Assembly (NCBI RefSeq): GCF_004346845.1
Contig: NZ_SMGI01000001.1
Coordinates: 963,116 to 1,027,115 of the forward strand
Direction of reading: 5' to 3'
Length of the DNA: 64,000 nt
DNA from: Winogradskyella wandonensis
GTDB taxonomy: Bacteria; Bacteroidota; Bacteroidia; Flavobacteriales; Flavobacteriaceae
The position numbers and the translations under genes are program-made. Each line of letters opens with the position of its first letter. Position 1 is the stretch's first letter. Of the stretch, positions 1-8,866 are shown piece after piece. Under the pieces are notes generated by a model that was not told the origin of the DNA, did not search any database, and worked only from the letters and a program-made list of their open reading frames with translations.

Positions 1-7
1 AGGTATT

Positions 8-1267
8 CTATTCGCCCATTGCAGCCATTAAAGCAGCTGACATGCGTTTATAAGTACCATTATCTAAGCGCTCTCTAATCGCATCAAAAGCATCAAGAGT
101 TTCTTCAACATCTTGTAATGTATGTGTCGCTGTAGGAATCATTCTTAATAAAATTAACCCTTTAGGTATTACAGGATAAACTACTATAGAACAGAAGATT
201 CCGTGATTTTCTCTTAAGTCTCTAACCAAAGCCATGGCTTCTGGAATACTTCCTTTTAAATAGACTGGAGTTACGCAACTCTGCGTTGTTCCTATATCAA
301 AACCACGTTCTTTTAAACCCGATTGTAAAGCATTTACAATCTTCCAAAGGTTTTGTTTTAGTTCTGGCATCGTTCTTAACATATCTAAACGCTTTAAAGC
401 GCCTTTTGTCAATGTCATTTGCAATGACTTCGCAAACATTTGAGAACGTAAGTTATATTTTAAATAATCGATGATTTCTTTATCACCAGCAATAAATGCA
501 CCTGTACTTGCCATTGATTTAGCAAATGTTGCAAAGTACACATCTATATCATCTTGTACGCCTTGTTCTTCTCCTGCTCCAGCACCGGTTGCACCTAACG
601 TTCCAAAACCATGAGCATCGTCAACCAAGAATCTAAAATTAAATTTTTTCTTAAGCTCAACGATTTCTTTAAGACGACCCTGTTCTCCACGCATACCAAA
701 AACACCTTCAGAAATCACAAGAATTCCGCCTCCTGTTTGCTCTGCCATTTTTGTTGCACGCTCTAAGTTTTTCTCTAAACTTTCTACATCATTATGTTTG
801 TAAGTAAAACGCTTACCCATATGAAGACGCACACCATCTATAATGCAGGCATGTGCATCTACATCATATACAATAATATCGTCCTTACCAACTAAAGCAT
901 CAATAGTTGACATGATACCTTGGTAACCAAAATTTAAAAGATAAGCAGCTTCTTTATTTACAAATGCTGCCAATTCGTTCTGAAGTTGCTCGTGTAAATC
1001 TGTATGACCTGACATCATACGCGCTCCCATTGGGTAAGCAGAACCATATTCTGCTGCGGCCTCAGCATCTACTTTACGAACTTCTGGATGATTAGCAAGC
1101 CCTAAATAATCGTTAATACTCCATGTAATAACTTCCTTACCTTGAAACATCATTCGGTTAGAAATTTGTCCTTCAAGCTTAGGAAAAACAAAGTAACCTT
1201 CAGCTTGTGATGCCCATTTTCCTAGCGGCCCTTTGTCTCTGTAAATCTTTTCGAATAAATCCTTCAT
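8..1267 (-). CDS. Alpha-oxoamine synthase; probable cysteate/serine fatty-acyltransferase
   Basis: A 419-residue PLP enzyme of the alpha-oxoamine synthase group (AONS, KBL, serine palmitoyltransferase), complete at both ends. The sequence shows the PLP-stacking region DAHACI (138-143), VDDAHGFG (215-222) and the Schiff-base lysine in TFAKS (K250). The family condenses an acyl thioester with an amino acid. In flavobacteria close relatives make capnine from cysteate and acyl donor (CFAT of Flavobacterium johnsoniae) or 3-ketosphinganine from serine. The next gene upstream is a CBS-like beta-synthase that could supply cysteate, which favours the sulfonolipid role. The substrate is inference; glycine C-acetyltransferase is the alternative. 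Confidence 0.75.
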   Translation of the reverse strand: MKDLFEKIYRDKGPLGKWASQAEGYFVFPKLEGQISNRMMFQGKEVITWSINDYLGLANHPEVRKVDAEAAAEYGSAYPMGARMMSGHTDLHEQLQNELAAFVNKEAAYLLNFGYQGIMSTIDALVGKDDIIVYDVDAHACIIDGVRLHMGKRFTYKHNDVESLEKNLERATKMAEQTGGGILVISEGVFGMRGEQGRLKEIVELKKKFNFRFLVDDAHGFGTLGATGAGAGEEQGVQDDIDVYFATFAKSMASTGAFIAGDKEIIDYLKYNLRSQMFAKSLQMTLTKGALKRLDMLRTMPELKQNLWKIVNALQSGLKERGFDIGTTQSCVTPVYLKGSIPEAMALVRDLRENHGIFCSIVVYPVIPKGLILLRMIPTATHTLQDVEETLDAFDAIRERLDNGTYKRMSAALMAAMGE

Positions 1268-1352
1268 ATTATCGCTTTCGAAATCATGTAAACCAAATTA
1301 CTTTGAATTTGATTTATTAATTTTTTGTTAAAATTAGTTTAGCTTAACTCAG

Positions 1353-1360
1353 CAAAATTA
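1353..1360 (-). promoter_or_regulatory. Bacteroidota -7 box upstream of the oxoamine synthase
   Basis: Minus-strand TAATTTTG matches the Bacteroidota -7 consensus TAnnTTTG, about 86 nt before the start codon at 1267. No TTG -33 box was found at the usual spacing. It lies between the terminator of the upstream gene and this gene, so the oxoamine synthase is probably transcribed on its own. Confidence 0.4.
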
Positions 1361-1420
1361 AGGCAAAATATTATGATTGCATAATTTATTTGGTCTTTAT
1401 ATTCACCAAGTTTTAAACAT

Positions 1421-1448
1421 AAAAAACCCTTCAGAAATTCCGAAGGGT
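1421..1448 (-). terminator. Rho-independent terminator of the CBS-like gene
   Basis: A perfect 7-bp stem, ACCCTTC (1426-1432) with GAAGGGT (1442-1448), is followed on the minus strand by a run of T (plus-strand A-run 1421-1426). It starts 27 nt after the stop codon of the gene at 1475-2512. Confidence 0.8.
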
Positions 1449-1474
1449 ATATCTTTAGTGGCATATTTAGCTGG

Positions 1475-2512
1475 CTACTTGATGTACTCAATAGCTGCTT
1501 GCATTTCAGTTTTAGAATCAAAAAAGCCTTGGTCTTCCATCCACTTATCGTTGTAAACTTTACTCATATATCTAGAACCGTGATCCGGAAAAACGACTAC
1601 TATGTTGTCATTGAGCTTAAACTCACCGTCGTCATTCAACTGCTTAATGGCTTGTAAGGCAGCGCCACTTGTATAACCTACAAATAATCCTTCTTTACTA
1701 GAAACTTCTCGCGCTGAATGTGCACTTTCTTCATCCGTAACTTTTACGAATTTATCTATAGCATCAAAATCTGTAGCTGTAGGAATTAAGTTTTTACCTA
1801 AACCTTCTATTCGATATGGGTAAATCTCATTAGCGTCGAACTCACGTGTTTCATGGTATTTTTTTAATACCGAACCATAAGCATCAACACCTATAATTTT
1901 AATATCTTTATTTTGTTCTTTTAGAAATCTTGCAATACCAGAAATCGTACCTCCTGTTCCACTACACGCAACTAAATGTGTAATCTTTCCTTCAGTTTGT
2001 TCCCAAATTTCTGGCCCTGTAGTTTTATAATGTGTCTCTGTATTTAACACATTAAAATATTGGTTGATATAAACCGAACCTTTTATTTCAGAATGCAGAC
2101 GTTTTGCTACTTCGTAATAAGAACGTGGGTCATCTGCTTTTACATGAGCAGGGCAAACGTAAACCTTTGCTCCCATTGACTTTAACATGTCAATCTTATC
2201 TGGAGAAGATTTTGAGCTTACTGCTAAAATACATTCGTAACCTTTAATGATACTAACCATTGCAATACTAAATCCTGTATTGCCGGATGTTGTCTCTATG
2301 ATAGTATCACCTGGCTTAAGAATACCTTGGCGTTCAGCTTCTTCTATAATATGAAGTGCTATTCTGTCTTTTGATGAGTGACCTGGATTAAAAGCTTCTA
2401 CCTTAGCATAAAAATTGCCTTCGAAACCTTCTGTAACCTTGTTTAATTTAATTAGCGGCGTACTTCCTATGAGTTGAAGCACATTATCGTAAACGTGTTT
2501 ACTTTTTGTCAT
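1475..2512 (-). CDS. PLP-dependent beta-synthase, cystathionine-beta-synthase/cysteine-synthase type; cysteate synthase candidate
   Basis: A 345-residue fold-type II PLP enzyme. PLP lysine K48 lies in NPGHSSKDR, the phosphate-binding TSGNTG is at 75-80 and GTGGT at 185-189. The stretch [14 protein letters not shown] and the C-terminal [10 protein letters not shown] resemble the catalytic core of cystathionine beta-synthase more than CysK, but regulatory CBS domains are absent. The family swaps the beta-substituent of serine or O-phospho/acetyl-serine for a nucleophile. The downstream neighbour is a probable cysteate acyltransferase, so sulfite as nucleophile (giving cysteate) is an attractive inference. 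Cysteine synthase or CBS is equally allowed by sequence. It has its own promoter box and terminator. Confidence 0.8.
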   Translation of the reverse strand: MTKSKHVYDNVLQLIGSTPLIKLNKVTEGFEGNFYAKVEAFNPGHSSKDRIALHIIEEAERQGILKPGDTIIETTSGNTGFSIAMVSIIKGYECILAVSSKSSPDKIDMLKSMGAKVYVCPAHVKADDPRSYYEVAKRLHSEIKGSVYINQYFNVLNTETHYKTTGPEIWEQTEGKITHLVACSGTGGTISGIARFLKEQNKDIKIIGVDAYGSVLKKYHETREFDANEIYPYRIEGLGKNLIPTATDFDAIDKFVKVTDEESAHSAREVSSKEGLFVGYTSGAALQAIKQLNDDGEFKLNDNIVVVFPDHGSRYMSKVYNDKWMEDQGFFDSKTEMQAAIEYIK

Positions 2513-2560
2513 AATCGATATTTACAAGTAACAATATATAAAATGCTACCTAAAACCGCG

Positions 2561-2568
2561 CAAAATTA
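2561..2568 (-). promoter_or_regulatory. -7 box upstream of the CBS-like gene
   Basis: Minus-strand TAATTTTG fits TAnnTTTG and sits 49 nt before the ATG at 2512, a typical leader length. No convincing -33 TTG was seen. Confidence 0.45.
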
Positions 2569-2583
2569 CAATATTTTTTTGGA

Positions 2584-4644
2584 TTAAGCCCTAATTCCTT
2601 CAAGGTCTAATAGAAAAGCAAACTCCTCAGCATCTTCTTTTAAGGACTCAAATCGTCCTGAAGCACCACCATGACCAGCATCCATATTTGTTCGTAACAA
2701 CAGTTTATTTGCATCGGTTTTTAATTCTCTTAGCTTGGCAACCCACTTAGTTGGTTCCCAATATTGTACTTGAGAGTCGTGCAAACCAGAAGTGACTAGT
2801 ATATTTGGGTAGGCCGTTGGTTTAATATTGTCGTATGGCGAGTAAGATTTCATGTACTCGTAAAATAATTTATCATTTGGGTTTCCCCATTCGTCATACT
2901 CGCCTGTTGTTAACGGAATCGAATCGTCTAACATAGTTGTTACAACATCGACAAAAGGAACAGCGGCAACAACCCCATTATATAATTCTGGAGCTTCATT
3001 AATTACTGCACCAATTAACAAACCGCCTGCACTTCCGCCCATTGCATATAGGTGTTTTGATGATGTGTAGCGTTCCTTTATTAAATGAATGGAACAGGCA
3101 ATAAAGTCTCTAAACGTGTTTTTCTTTTTTAAAAGTTTTCCATCTTCGTACCAATTTCGTCCTAAATATTCGCCACCTCTAACGTGCGCAATCACATAAA
3201 TAAAACCTCTGTCTAAAAGACTTAATCGAATCGTAGAAAAATAAGGGTCTACCGTTGAGCCGTAAGACCCATACGCATATTGCAACAACGGGTTATTTCC
3301 GTCTTTTTTTAATCCTTTTTTATAAACTACAGACATGGGGATTTTTGTTCCGTCTTCTGCAGTTGCCCATAAACGTTCCTCGACATAATTCTCTTTGTTA
3401 AATGTTCCACCTAAAACTTCTTGCTCTTTCATTACAACCTGAGTCTTTGTTTTCATATTAAAATCAATAACAGAGGTTGGTGTCGTCATAGAATTATAGG
3501 CATAACGCAAGATATCCGTATCGAAATCTACATTGGTATCTGTGTAGCATGTGTAGGTTTCTGAATTAAAAGGCAGATAGTAGTCATCACTTCCATCCCA
3601 TCGCATAATACGGAGTTGATTTAGGCCATTAGTACGTTCGCTTAAAACTAAGTAATCTTTAAAAATATCGACATTTTCTAAAAGCGTCTCTTGTCGATGT
3701 GGTATGAGTTCTTCCCAATATTCCATCTCTGTTTTGGACTCATGGGTTTTCATGAGTTTAAAGTTTGACTCTTTGTCTTTATTCGTTAAAATATAAAAAT
3801 GGGAGTCGTAATGTGCTATGCTATATTCTAGTCCACGAACTCTAGAACTAAACTTTTTAAACTTACCATCAGGGTTGTCTGCATTTAGTATATGGTATTC
3901 ATTAGTAAGCGTACTGTAGCAAGCAATGATGATGTATTTTCTGGATTTAGACTTATAAACAGCAACCCCAAACGTATCATCGCCTTCTTCAAAAACAAGT
4001 TGGTCTTTAGTTTCTCCAAGTCTATGTTTATAGATTTGAAATGACCTTAGCGTTTTTTTATCCTTTTTAGTGTAGAACAAGGTTTTATTATCATTCGCCC
4101 AGCTTGAAGAACCTGTGGTATATTCAATTCGGTCTTCTTTAATTTCGCCGCTATCTAAATCTTTTACATAAATCGTGTAGTTACGTCTTCCTGTTACATC
4201 CAAGCCATAAGAAACTGTGGTATTATCTGGACTTATAGATATACCCACAAGCTTAAAATAACTATGCCCTTCGGCCATTTTATTACAATCAAAAAGCAGC
4301 TCTTCTTCTGCCTCTAATGTCTCTTTCTTGCGCGTGTAGATTGGGTAATCTTTTCCTTTTTCGAACTTGGTGATATACCAATAGCCATTGTATTTGTAAG
4401 GCACAGACTCATCATCCTCTTTAATTCTGGATTTCATTTCTTCAAACAAATCTTTCTGAAAGTCTTTTGTATGTGCCATTATCGCATCGCAATAAGCGTT
4501 CTCTGCGTTTAAATGATTAACCACATCCTCGTCTTTTCTATTAGCCATCCAGAAATAATTATCGACCCTAACATCGTTATGTTTTGTCAGTTTGAAAGGA
4601 ATCTTTTTTGCAATTGGAGGTTTTACGTTAAATGTTTCAGCCAT
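2584..4644 (-). CDS. ptrB: Oligopeptidase B / prolyl oligopeptidase family (S9) serine peptidase
   Basis: A 686-residue S9A-type peptidase. An N-terminal beta-propeller region (about 80-410) precedes an alpha/beta-hydrolase domain. The catalytic triad is visible: Ser538 in GGSAGG, Asp623 in GLHDSQV and His658 in AGHGG. Acidic motifs near the active site (EYDEWGNP) match oligopeptidase B, which cuts short peptides after basic residues. There is no signal peptide, so it is probably cytoplasmic. It is monocistronic, diverging from ybaB with about 78 nt between starts. Confidence 0.92.
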   Translation of the reverse strand: MAETFNVKPPIAKKIPFKLTKHNDVRVDNYFWMANRKDEDVVNHLNAENAYCDAIMAHTKDFQKDLFEEMKSRIKEDDESVPYKYNGYWYITKFEKGKDYPIYTRKKETLEAEEELLFDCNKMAEGHSYFKLVGISISPDNTTVSYGLDVTGRRNYTIYVKDLDSGEIKEDRIEYTTGSSSWANDNKTLFYTKKDKKTLRSFQIYKHRLGETKDQLVFEEGDDTFGVAVYKSKSRKYIIIACYSTLTNEYHILNADNPDGKFKKFSSRVRGLEYSIAHYDSHFYILTNKDKESNFKLMKTHESKTEMEYWEELIPHRQETLLENVDIFKDYLVLSERTNGLNQLRIMRWDGSDDYYLPFNSETYTCYTDTNVDFDTDILRYAYNSMTTPTSVIDFNMKTKTQVVMKEQEVLGGTFNKENYVEERLWATAEDGTKIPMSVVYKKGLKKDGNNPLLQYAYGSYGSTVDPYFSTIRLSLLDRGFIYVIAHVRGGEYLGRNWYEDGKLLKKKNTFRDFIACSIHLIKERYTSSKHLYAMGGSAGGLLIGAVINEAPELYNGVVAAVPFVDVVTTMLDDSIPLTTGEYDEWGNPNDKLFYEYMKSYSPYDNIKPTAYPNILVTSGLHDSQVQYWEPTKWVAKLRELKTDANKLLLRTNMDAGHGGASGRFESLKEDAEEFAFLLDLEGIRA

Positions 4645-4685
4645 TCTTTTAAGACGATTTTAAAATAAAAAGAGGCGCAATTTAC

Positions 4686-4693
4686 TAATTTTG
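4686..4693 (+). promoter_or_regulatory. -7 box of ybaB
   Basis: Plus-strand TAATTTTG matches TAnnTTTG and ends 29 nt before the ybaB ATG at 4723. The short AT-rich leader is typical of Bacteroidota. Confidence 0.5.
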
Positions 4694-4722
4694 CATCTCA
4701 TAAAATTTAAAATAGACTATAT

Positions 4723-5034
4723 ATGTTTGGAGATATGATGGGCATGATGAATAAATTGAAAGAAGCCCAAAAGAAAGTTGAAGAAACCAAAGAACGTTTG
4801 CATAGCGTTTTGTTAGATGAAGCCAGCAATGACAACAAACTGAAGGTAACGATTACGGCAAACAGAACGATAAAATCTCTAGAAATAGACGAAGAATTAT
4901 TAACGGATAAGGAAATGCTCGAAGATTACTTAATCTTAACTCTGAATAAAGCGATTGAACGTGCTACTGCCGTAAATGAAGCAGAATTGGCGGCAGTTGC
5001 TAAAGAAGGTATGCCGAATATTCCTGGATTGTAG
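4723..5034 (+). CDS. YbaB/EbfC family nucleoid-associated protein
   Basis: A 103-residue protein starting with the family hallmark [18 protein letters not shown], followed by a charged helix, the central beta hairpin ([19 protein letters not shown]) and a C-terminal helix. Family members are small dimeric DNA-binding proteins thought to shape the nucleoid and influence expression. In many bacteria ybaB lies beside dnaX/recR; here it is alone, convergent with threonine aldolase and divergent from the peptidase gene. Confidence 0.93.
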   Translation: MFGDMMGMMNKLKEAQKKVEETKERLHSVLLDEASNDNKLKVTITANRTIKSLEIDEELLTDKEMLEDYLILTLNKAIERATAVNEAELAAVAKEGMPNIPGL

Positions 5035-5114
5035 CCCCATTGTCCTGCGGACATTTCCCAATAGGGGAAAATCTGTTCACTGTTGTGTCGTAACAGTACC
5101 TTATAATAGTTTGT

Positions 5115-5137
5115 CATGCTGAACTTGATTCAGCATC
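5115..5137. repeat. REP-like dyad, ATGCTGAA...TTCAGCAT
   Basis: A perfect 8-bp dyad (5116-5123 and 5129-5136) around a 5-nt loop, within the text TCATGCTGAACTTGATTCAG. From memory, near-identical short dyads are scattered between flavobacterial genes. Here it sits between convergent genes, just before a terminator hairpin. Function unknown. Confidence 0.6.
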
Positions 5138-5151
5138 TAACATATAATTTT

Positions 5152-5190
5152 AGACCTCAGAGGTTTTTAAAACCTGTGAGGTCTTTTTAA
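5152..5190. terminator. Bidirectional terminator between ybaB and threonine aldolase
   Basis: AGACCTCA (5152-5159) pairs perfectly with TGAGGTCT (5177-5184), with a further inner AGGT/ACCT pairing after one mismatch. A T-run follows on the plus strand and an AT-rich tract on the minus strand. It lies between the convergent stops at 5034 and 5197, so it can serve both genes. Confidence 0.75.
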
Positions 5191-5196
5191 TTTAAA

Positions 5197-6216
5197 CTAC
5201 AAGCTTTTCAAAATAGTTAGAACCCGCTCATGCATCGCATCTGTATAATCCAAATGCGTTACCATTCTCAGCTTATTGCTTCCCATTCCAATAATCTTGA
5301 TGTTTTGCTCAGTCAGCTTGTTTAGAAATTCAGCTTCATCGATATGCGATTTTAATTCAAAAATTATGATGTTGGTTTCAATTGGCTCTACTTTTTCTAT
5401 GTCTGAATGTTGACGCAACACCTCACCTATTTCTTTGGCTTTTTTATGGTCGTCGGCAAGTCTTTCAAAATGATTATCTAAAGCATATAACCCTGCTGCT
5501 GCTGCAAAACCGACTTGTCGCATTCCGCCACCTAAAATCTTACGAACACGGATGGCACCTTTCATCAATTCAGAATTACCAATTAAAACCGAACCCATTG
5601 GGCAACCCAAACCTTTACTTAGACAGACTGAAATGGTATCGAACAATTCGCCATATTGTTTTGGCGACTGTCCTGTTGCGATTAAAGCGTTCCACAAACG
5701 TGCACCATCAAGATGATAGCCTAAATCGTGTTTTGTTGCTACGCGTCTCAATTTTTTAAGTTCTTCAAAGTTCCAACATGCACCTCCGCCTTTGTTAGTG
5801 GTGTTTTCAACAGCTATTAATGAAGTTAGCGGACTGTGATAAAAATCTGGTGGATTTATAGATGCTTCCGCTTGTGTTGCTGTGAACATTCCACGATGAC
5901 CATCTACCAATTTACATGAGATTCCGCTATTAAATGATGCGCCGCCACCTTCATAATTATAAATATGGGCGTATTTATCGCAAATCACTTGCTCACCTGG
6001 ATTGGTATGTAATTTTAAGGCGGCTTGGTTGGCCATACTTCCTGTTGGGAAAAATAAGGCTTCGTCCATGCCAAACATATCGGCTAAGCGTTGCTCTAAA
6101 ACATTAATACTTGGGTCTTCTTTATATACATCGTCACCAACTTCTGCGGATAGCATGGCATCTAACATGCCTTTGGTTGGTTTGGTTACGGTGTCGCTTC
6201 TTAGGTCTATTATCAT
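5197..6216 (-). CDS. ltaE: Low-specificity L-threonine aldolase
   Basis: A 339-residue fold-type I PLP enzyme that splits L-threonine or allo-threonine into glycine and acetaldehyde. Seen: the N-terminal signature DLRSDTVTKPT (4-14), FPTGSMANQ (56-64), HLDGAR (168-173) for cofactor binding, and the Schiff-base lysine K201 in CLSKGLGCP. The length is typical. The start at MIIDLRSD matches family N-termini. It is monocistronic, separated from the upstream protease gene by a repeat-bearing spacer. Confidence 0.93.
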   Translation of the reverse strand: MIIDLRSDTVTKPTKGMLDAMLSAEVGDDVYKEDPSINVLEQRLADMFGMDEALFFPTGSMANQAALKLHTNPGEQVICDKYAHIYNYEGGGASFNSGISCKLVDGHRGMFTATQAEASINPPDFYHSPLTSLIAVENTTNKGGGACWNFEELKKLRRVATKHDLGYHLDGARLWNALIATGQSPKQYGELFDTISVCLSKGLGCPMGSVLIGNSELMKGAIRVRKILGGGMRQVGFAAAAGLYALDNHFERLADDHKKAKEIGEVLRQHSDIEKVEPIETNIIIFELKSHIDEAEFLNKLTEQNIKIIGMGSNKLRMVTHLDYTDAMHERVLTILKSL

Positions 6217-6268
6217 ATTTATTTCCCGTAAAAACCGGAATTTATTTTGTTAAACTAAGTTTTATTTT

Positions 6269-6341
6269 GACACGAATAGCACTAATTTACACGAATGGAA
6301 TACTAAAAATCATATTTATAAACATTCGTGGAATTCGTGTC
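6269..6341. repeat. Nested inverted repeat (ACACGAAT family) between protease and threonine aldolase
   Basis: Outer arms GACACGAAT (6269-6277) and ATTCGTGTC (6333-6341) and inner arms CACGAATG (6290-6297) and CATTCGTG (6323-6330) are both perfect, so the stretch can fold into a long two-part hairpin. It lies just after the stop of the protease gene and could end its transcript. Related ATTCGTG-rich repeats are, from memory, common in flavobacteria. Confidence 0.65.
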
Positions 6342-6349
6342 GATTTAAT

Positions 6350-8761
6350 TTAATACTGATTATACTCACAAAAACCACTTCCAATTGGTGAACCATCAGG
6401 AATTTTTGGTGCTGCATCTAATTTGAATTTTTCTGGGTGTTCTTTAAATTCTTCAATTAAAGACAAATATTCTTCAGAGTATTTAAATTCTTCTGGAAAT
6501 TTTTTGAAAACTTCGCTGATTGAGTTTATATATTTTTTTGCTAATGATTTCACTTGGAAATAAGAATTGTCATTTGTAGCTAAATTCATCAAGTATTTTA
6601 AAATATTCTTATTAATCATGTTTTGGATTTCATTCAGGTAATTGTCTTTATGAACGATAAAAGCCTTTTCTTTTGTAAGTATATCCAATACTGTATTCAA
6701 ATCAATTTGTGTATCGTCCAAACTCTTCTGCAACACCAAACGATTAGCACGCTCAGGATGCAATAGATATTTTAAAGTCATATCGCTTGCGGTATTAGCA
6801 GCACTAAACGGGTCAAAAGCAACACCCGTTTTTCCTTTAAAAGATTCTCTTGTGCGACCATAACCAAATGCTCGTGGCGGAAATAAACTCAATTTATTCT
6901 TCGGAATGGCAAGGTTTTCAGCCGAAAGCGTTTTTAAAACAGCGTCCAAAGTTTCTTTTTGAAGTTTAACGTCAACAGGTTTCACCGTAAACTCTTCACC
7001 ATCTTTAACCGCATAATTATAATCAAATCCACCTATAACCTTAGTCGCGGCTTCGGTTTGGTAACGATGATAAAAATAAAGCGGCACAAACACATCTTCT
7101 AAAACCGAATACGGCTCGTAACTCTTGATATTATCTTCAGAAAAATTTGCTATGGCTTGTTTGCGTAATTCTAAAACAGCATTTAATTCTTCAGCAGCAC
7201 TTTTGCCATTGTCCCACAAATGTGCCGTAGCATGTGCGCCACCTGCTGCACGAGCGTCAGAATCTGTGATAAAACGATGACCTTCTTCAGTTGCTCTTTT
7301 CAAAATTTTATGCAATTCAGCTTTTTCATTTGCGTTCTTATCAAATTCAGAATAGCTATAAGCTACGGTGACTTTATCCCAATCGTCAATGCCTGTCGCG
7401 TAAGCGTTACTGAAATCTATGTTTCCGTTTTTAAGTTCAATTTGTGGATGCGGATAATCCATAACCGAAGCGCGATTATTGGCACTGGCTGCAAAGTTAT
7501 GTGCAAAACCAATGGTATGACCAACTTCGTGAGCACTTAATTGACGGATACGTGCCAATGCCATGTCTAACATTGGTTGGTAATTATCATCACGCTCAGC
7601 AAAAGGCTTGTTCATCAAGGCTTGCGCAATCATAAAATCTTGACGAATCCGCAAACTTCCTAAACTCACATGACCTTTAATGATTTCTCCAGTTCTTGGG
7701 TCAACCACACTGCCGCCATAACTCCAACCACGTGTACTTCTGTGCACCCATTGAATCACGTTGTATCTACAATCCATTGGGTCTGCGTCTTTGGGTAGCA
7801 TTTTAACCTGAAATGCATCTTTAAAACCAATAGCTTCGTAAGCTTCATTCCACCAACGCGCACCTTCTAACAATGCAGAACGCACTGGTTCTGGCGTTCC
7901 TGGGTCGAGGTAATAAATAATGGGTTCTTTAGCTTCACTCACTTTATCATTTGAATTTTTCTTTTCCAAACGATGACGAATAATAAAGCGTTTTCTAATA
8001 TCGTCTTGAATTGGTGTTGCATAATCCATATAACTCATAGAAATCGCACCGCTACGCGTATCAAAAATTCTTGGTTTATAATTATCATCTGGTAATTCTA
8101 TAAATGAATGATGTTGCGTCACTGTAACTAATGTTGGTGTTGGCGTTACACTTCTAAGATTTCGACCTGTAGGATTTCCTTTAAAGGTTAGCATGGCTTC
8201 AAATTCTACATTCTTAGGAAATGCTTTTGTGCGTTCTAAAGCTAATGCGCTTTTTGATGCATCTATTTTGTAAGTGCCTTCGCCTCTACCTTTTAAACGT
8301 TCTGAAACATTATGTGCATCTTCCATTAAAAATGGCGTAAAATCAACATAAAATGCGCCGTCTTTTTGTTCTAATATTTTGAATCCGAATAAAACGGACT
8401 TCGCAAAAGCTTGTTCTATGCTTTTCTTTTCTAACTCGTTATCGGTATTTGCACGAAATTTTAAATTTGGCTGAATTAGCAATAATTTATTTCCTGCTTT
8501 TTGAAAATAAACCACACGTTCGTTACCCAATTGTCCTCGATCTAAGCCTATGTCGTTACTACCTACACCAGAAGCGAGAGAATTCACATAAAGAAATTGG
8601 TCGTTCAGCTTTTCAACTTTTAGATAAATTTTATCAGTAGCTTCTTCATAATAAAAATCAAAATACCCTTCATAAGCTTTCAGATCTTTTTTATTGGTAA
8701 CTTGAGCTTGAATAGATGTGGAAAACAAAAAAAGAAAAGTGAGTTTTATAAGGTGTTTCAT
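6350..8761 (-). CDS. Secreted zinc metalloprotease, metzincin-type HExxHxxGxxH (DUF5117/DUF4953-like)
   Basis: About 803 residues from ATG 8761. A longer reading to 8824 exists, but MKHLIKLTFLFLFSTSIQAQ at 8761 is a clear signal peptide, so that start is preferred. The zinc motif HEVGHTIGFAH lies near 411-421, followed by a Met-turn-like ASVMDYP near 432-438. An N-terminal beta-rich domain precedes the protease domain and a helical domain follows. Bacteroidota carry several such large secreted proteases of unknown substrate. It is divergent from prfB and has no obvious sorting domain at the C-terminus. Confidence 0.85.
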   Translation of the reverse strand: MKHLIKLTFLFLFSTSIQAQVTNKKDLKAYEGYFDFYYEEATDKIYLKVEKLNDQFLYVNSLASGVGSNDIGLDRGQLGNERVVYFQKAGNKLLLIQPNLKFRANTDNELEKKSIEQAFAKSVLFGFKILEQKDGAFYVDFTPFLMEDAHNVSERLKGRGEGTYKIDASKSALALERTKAFPKNVEFEAMLTFKGNPTGRNLRSVTPTPTLVTVTQHHSFIELPDDNYKPRIFDTRSGAISMSYMDYATPIQDDIRKRFIIRHRLEKKNSNDKVSEAKEPIIYYLDPGTPEPVRSALLEGARWWNEAYEAIGFKDAFQVKMLPKDADPMDCRYNVIQWVHRSTRGWSYGGSVVDPRTGEIIKGHVSLGSLRIRQDFMIAQALMNKPFAERDDNYQPMLDMALARIRQLSAHEVGHTIGFAHNFAASANNRASVMDYPHPQIELKNGNIDFSNAYATGIDDWDKVTVAYSYSEFDKNANEKAELHKILKRATEEGHRFITDSDARAAGGAHATAHLWDNGKSAAEELNAVLELRKQAIANFSEDNIKSYEPYSVLEDVFVPLYFYHRYQTEAATKVIGGFDYNYAVKDGEEFTVKPVDVKLQKETLDAVLKTLSAENLAIPKNKLSLFPPRAFGYGRTRESFKGKTGVAFDPFSAANTASDMTLKYLLHPERANRLVLQKSLDDTQIDLNTVLDILTKEKAFIVHKDNYLNEIQNMINKNILKYLMNLATNDNSYFQVKSLAKKYINSISEVFKKFPEEFKYSEEYLSLIEEFKEHPEKFKLDAAPKIPDGSPIGSGFCEYNQY

Positions 8762-8842
8762 AGTTGATTTTTTTAAGCGACATAAAACTACGGAATTTCT
8801 AAAAATTTCCTTCAAAATCAGCAAGACTTTAAAGCATCCTAT

Positions 8843-8850
8843 TATATTTG
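8843..8850 (+). promoter_or_regulatory. -7 box of prfB
   Basis: TATATTTG matches TAnnTTTG exactly and ends 16 nt before the prfB ATG at 8867, leaving a very short leader with no Shine-Dalgarno sequence. No -33 TTG was found. Confidence 0.5.
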
Positions 8851-8866
8851 CAGAAATTGATGATTG

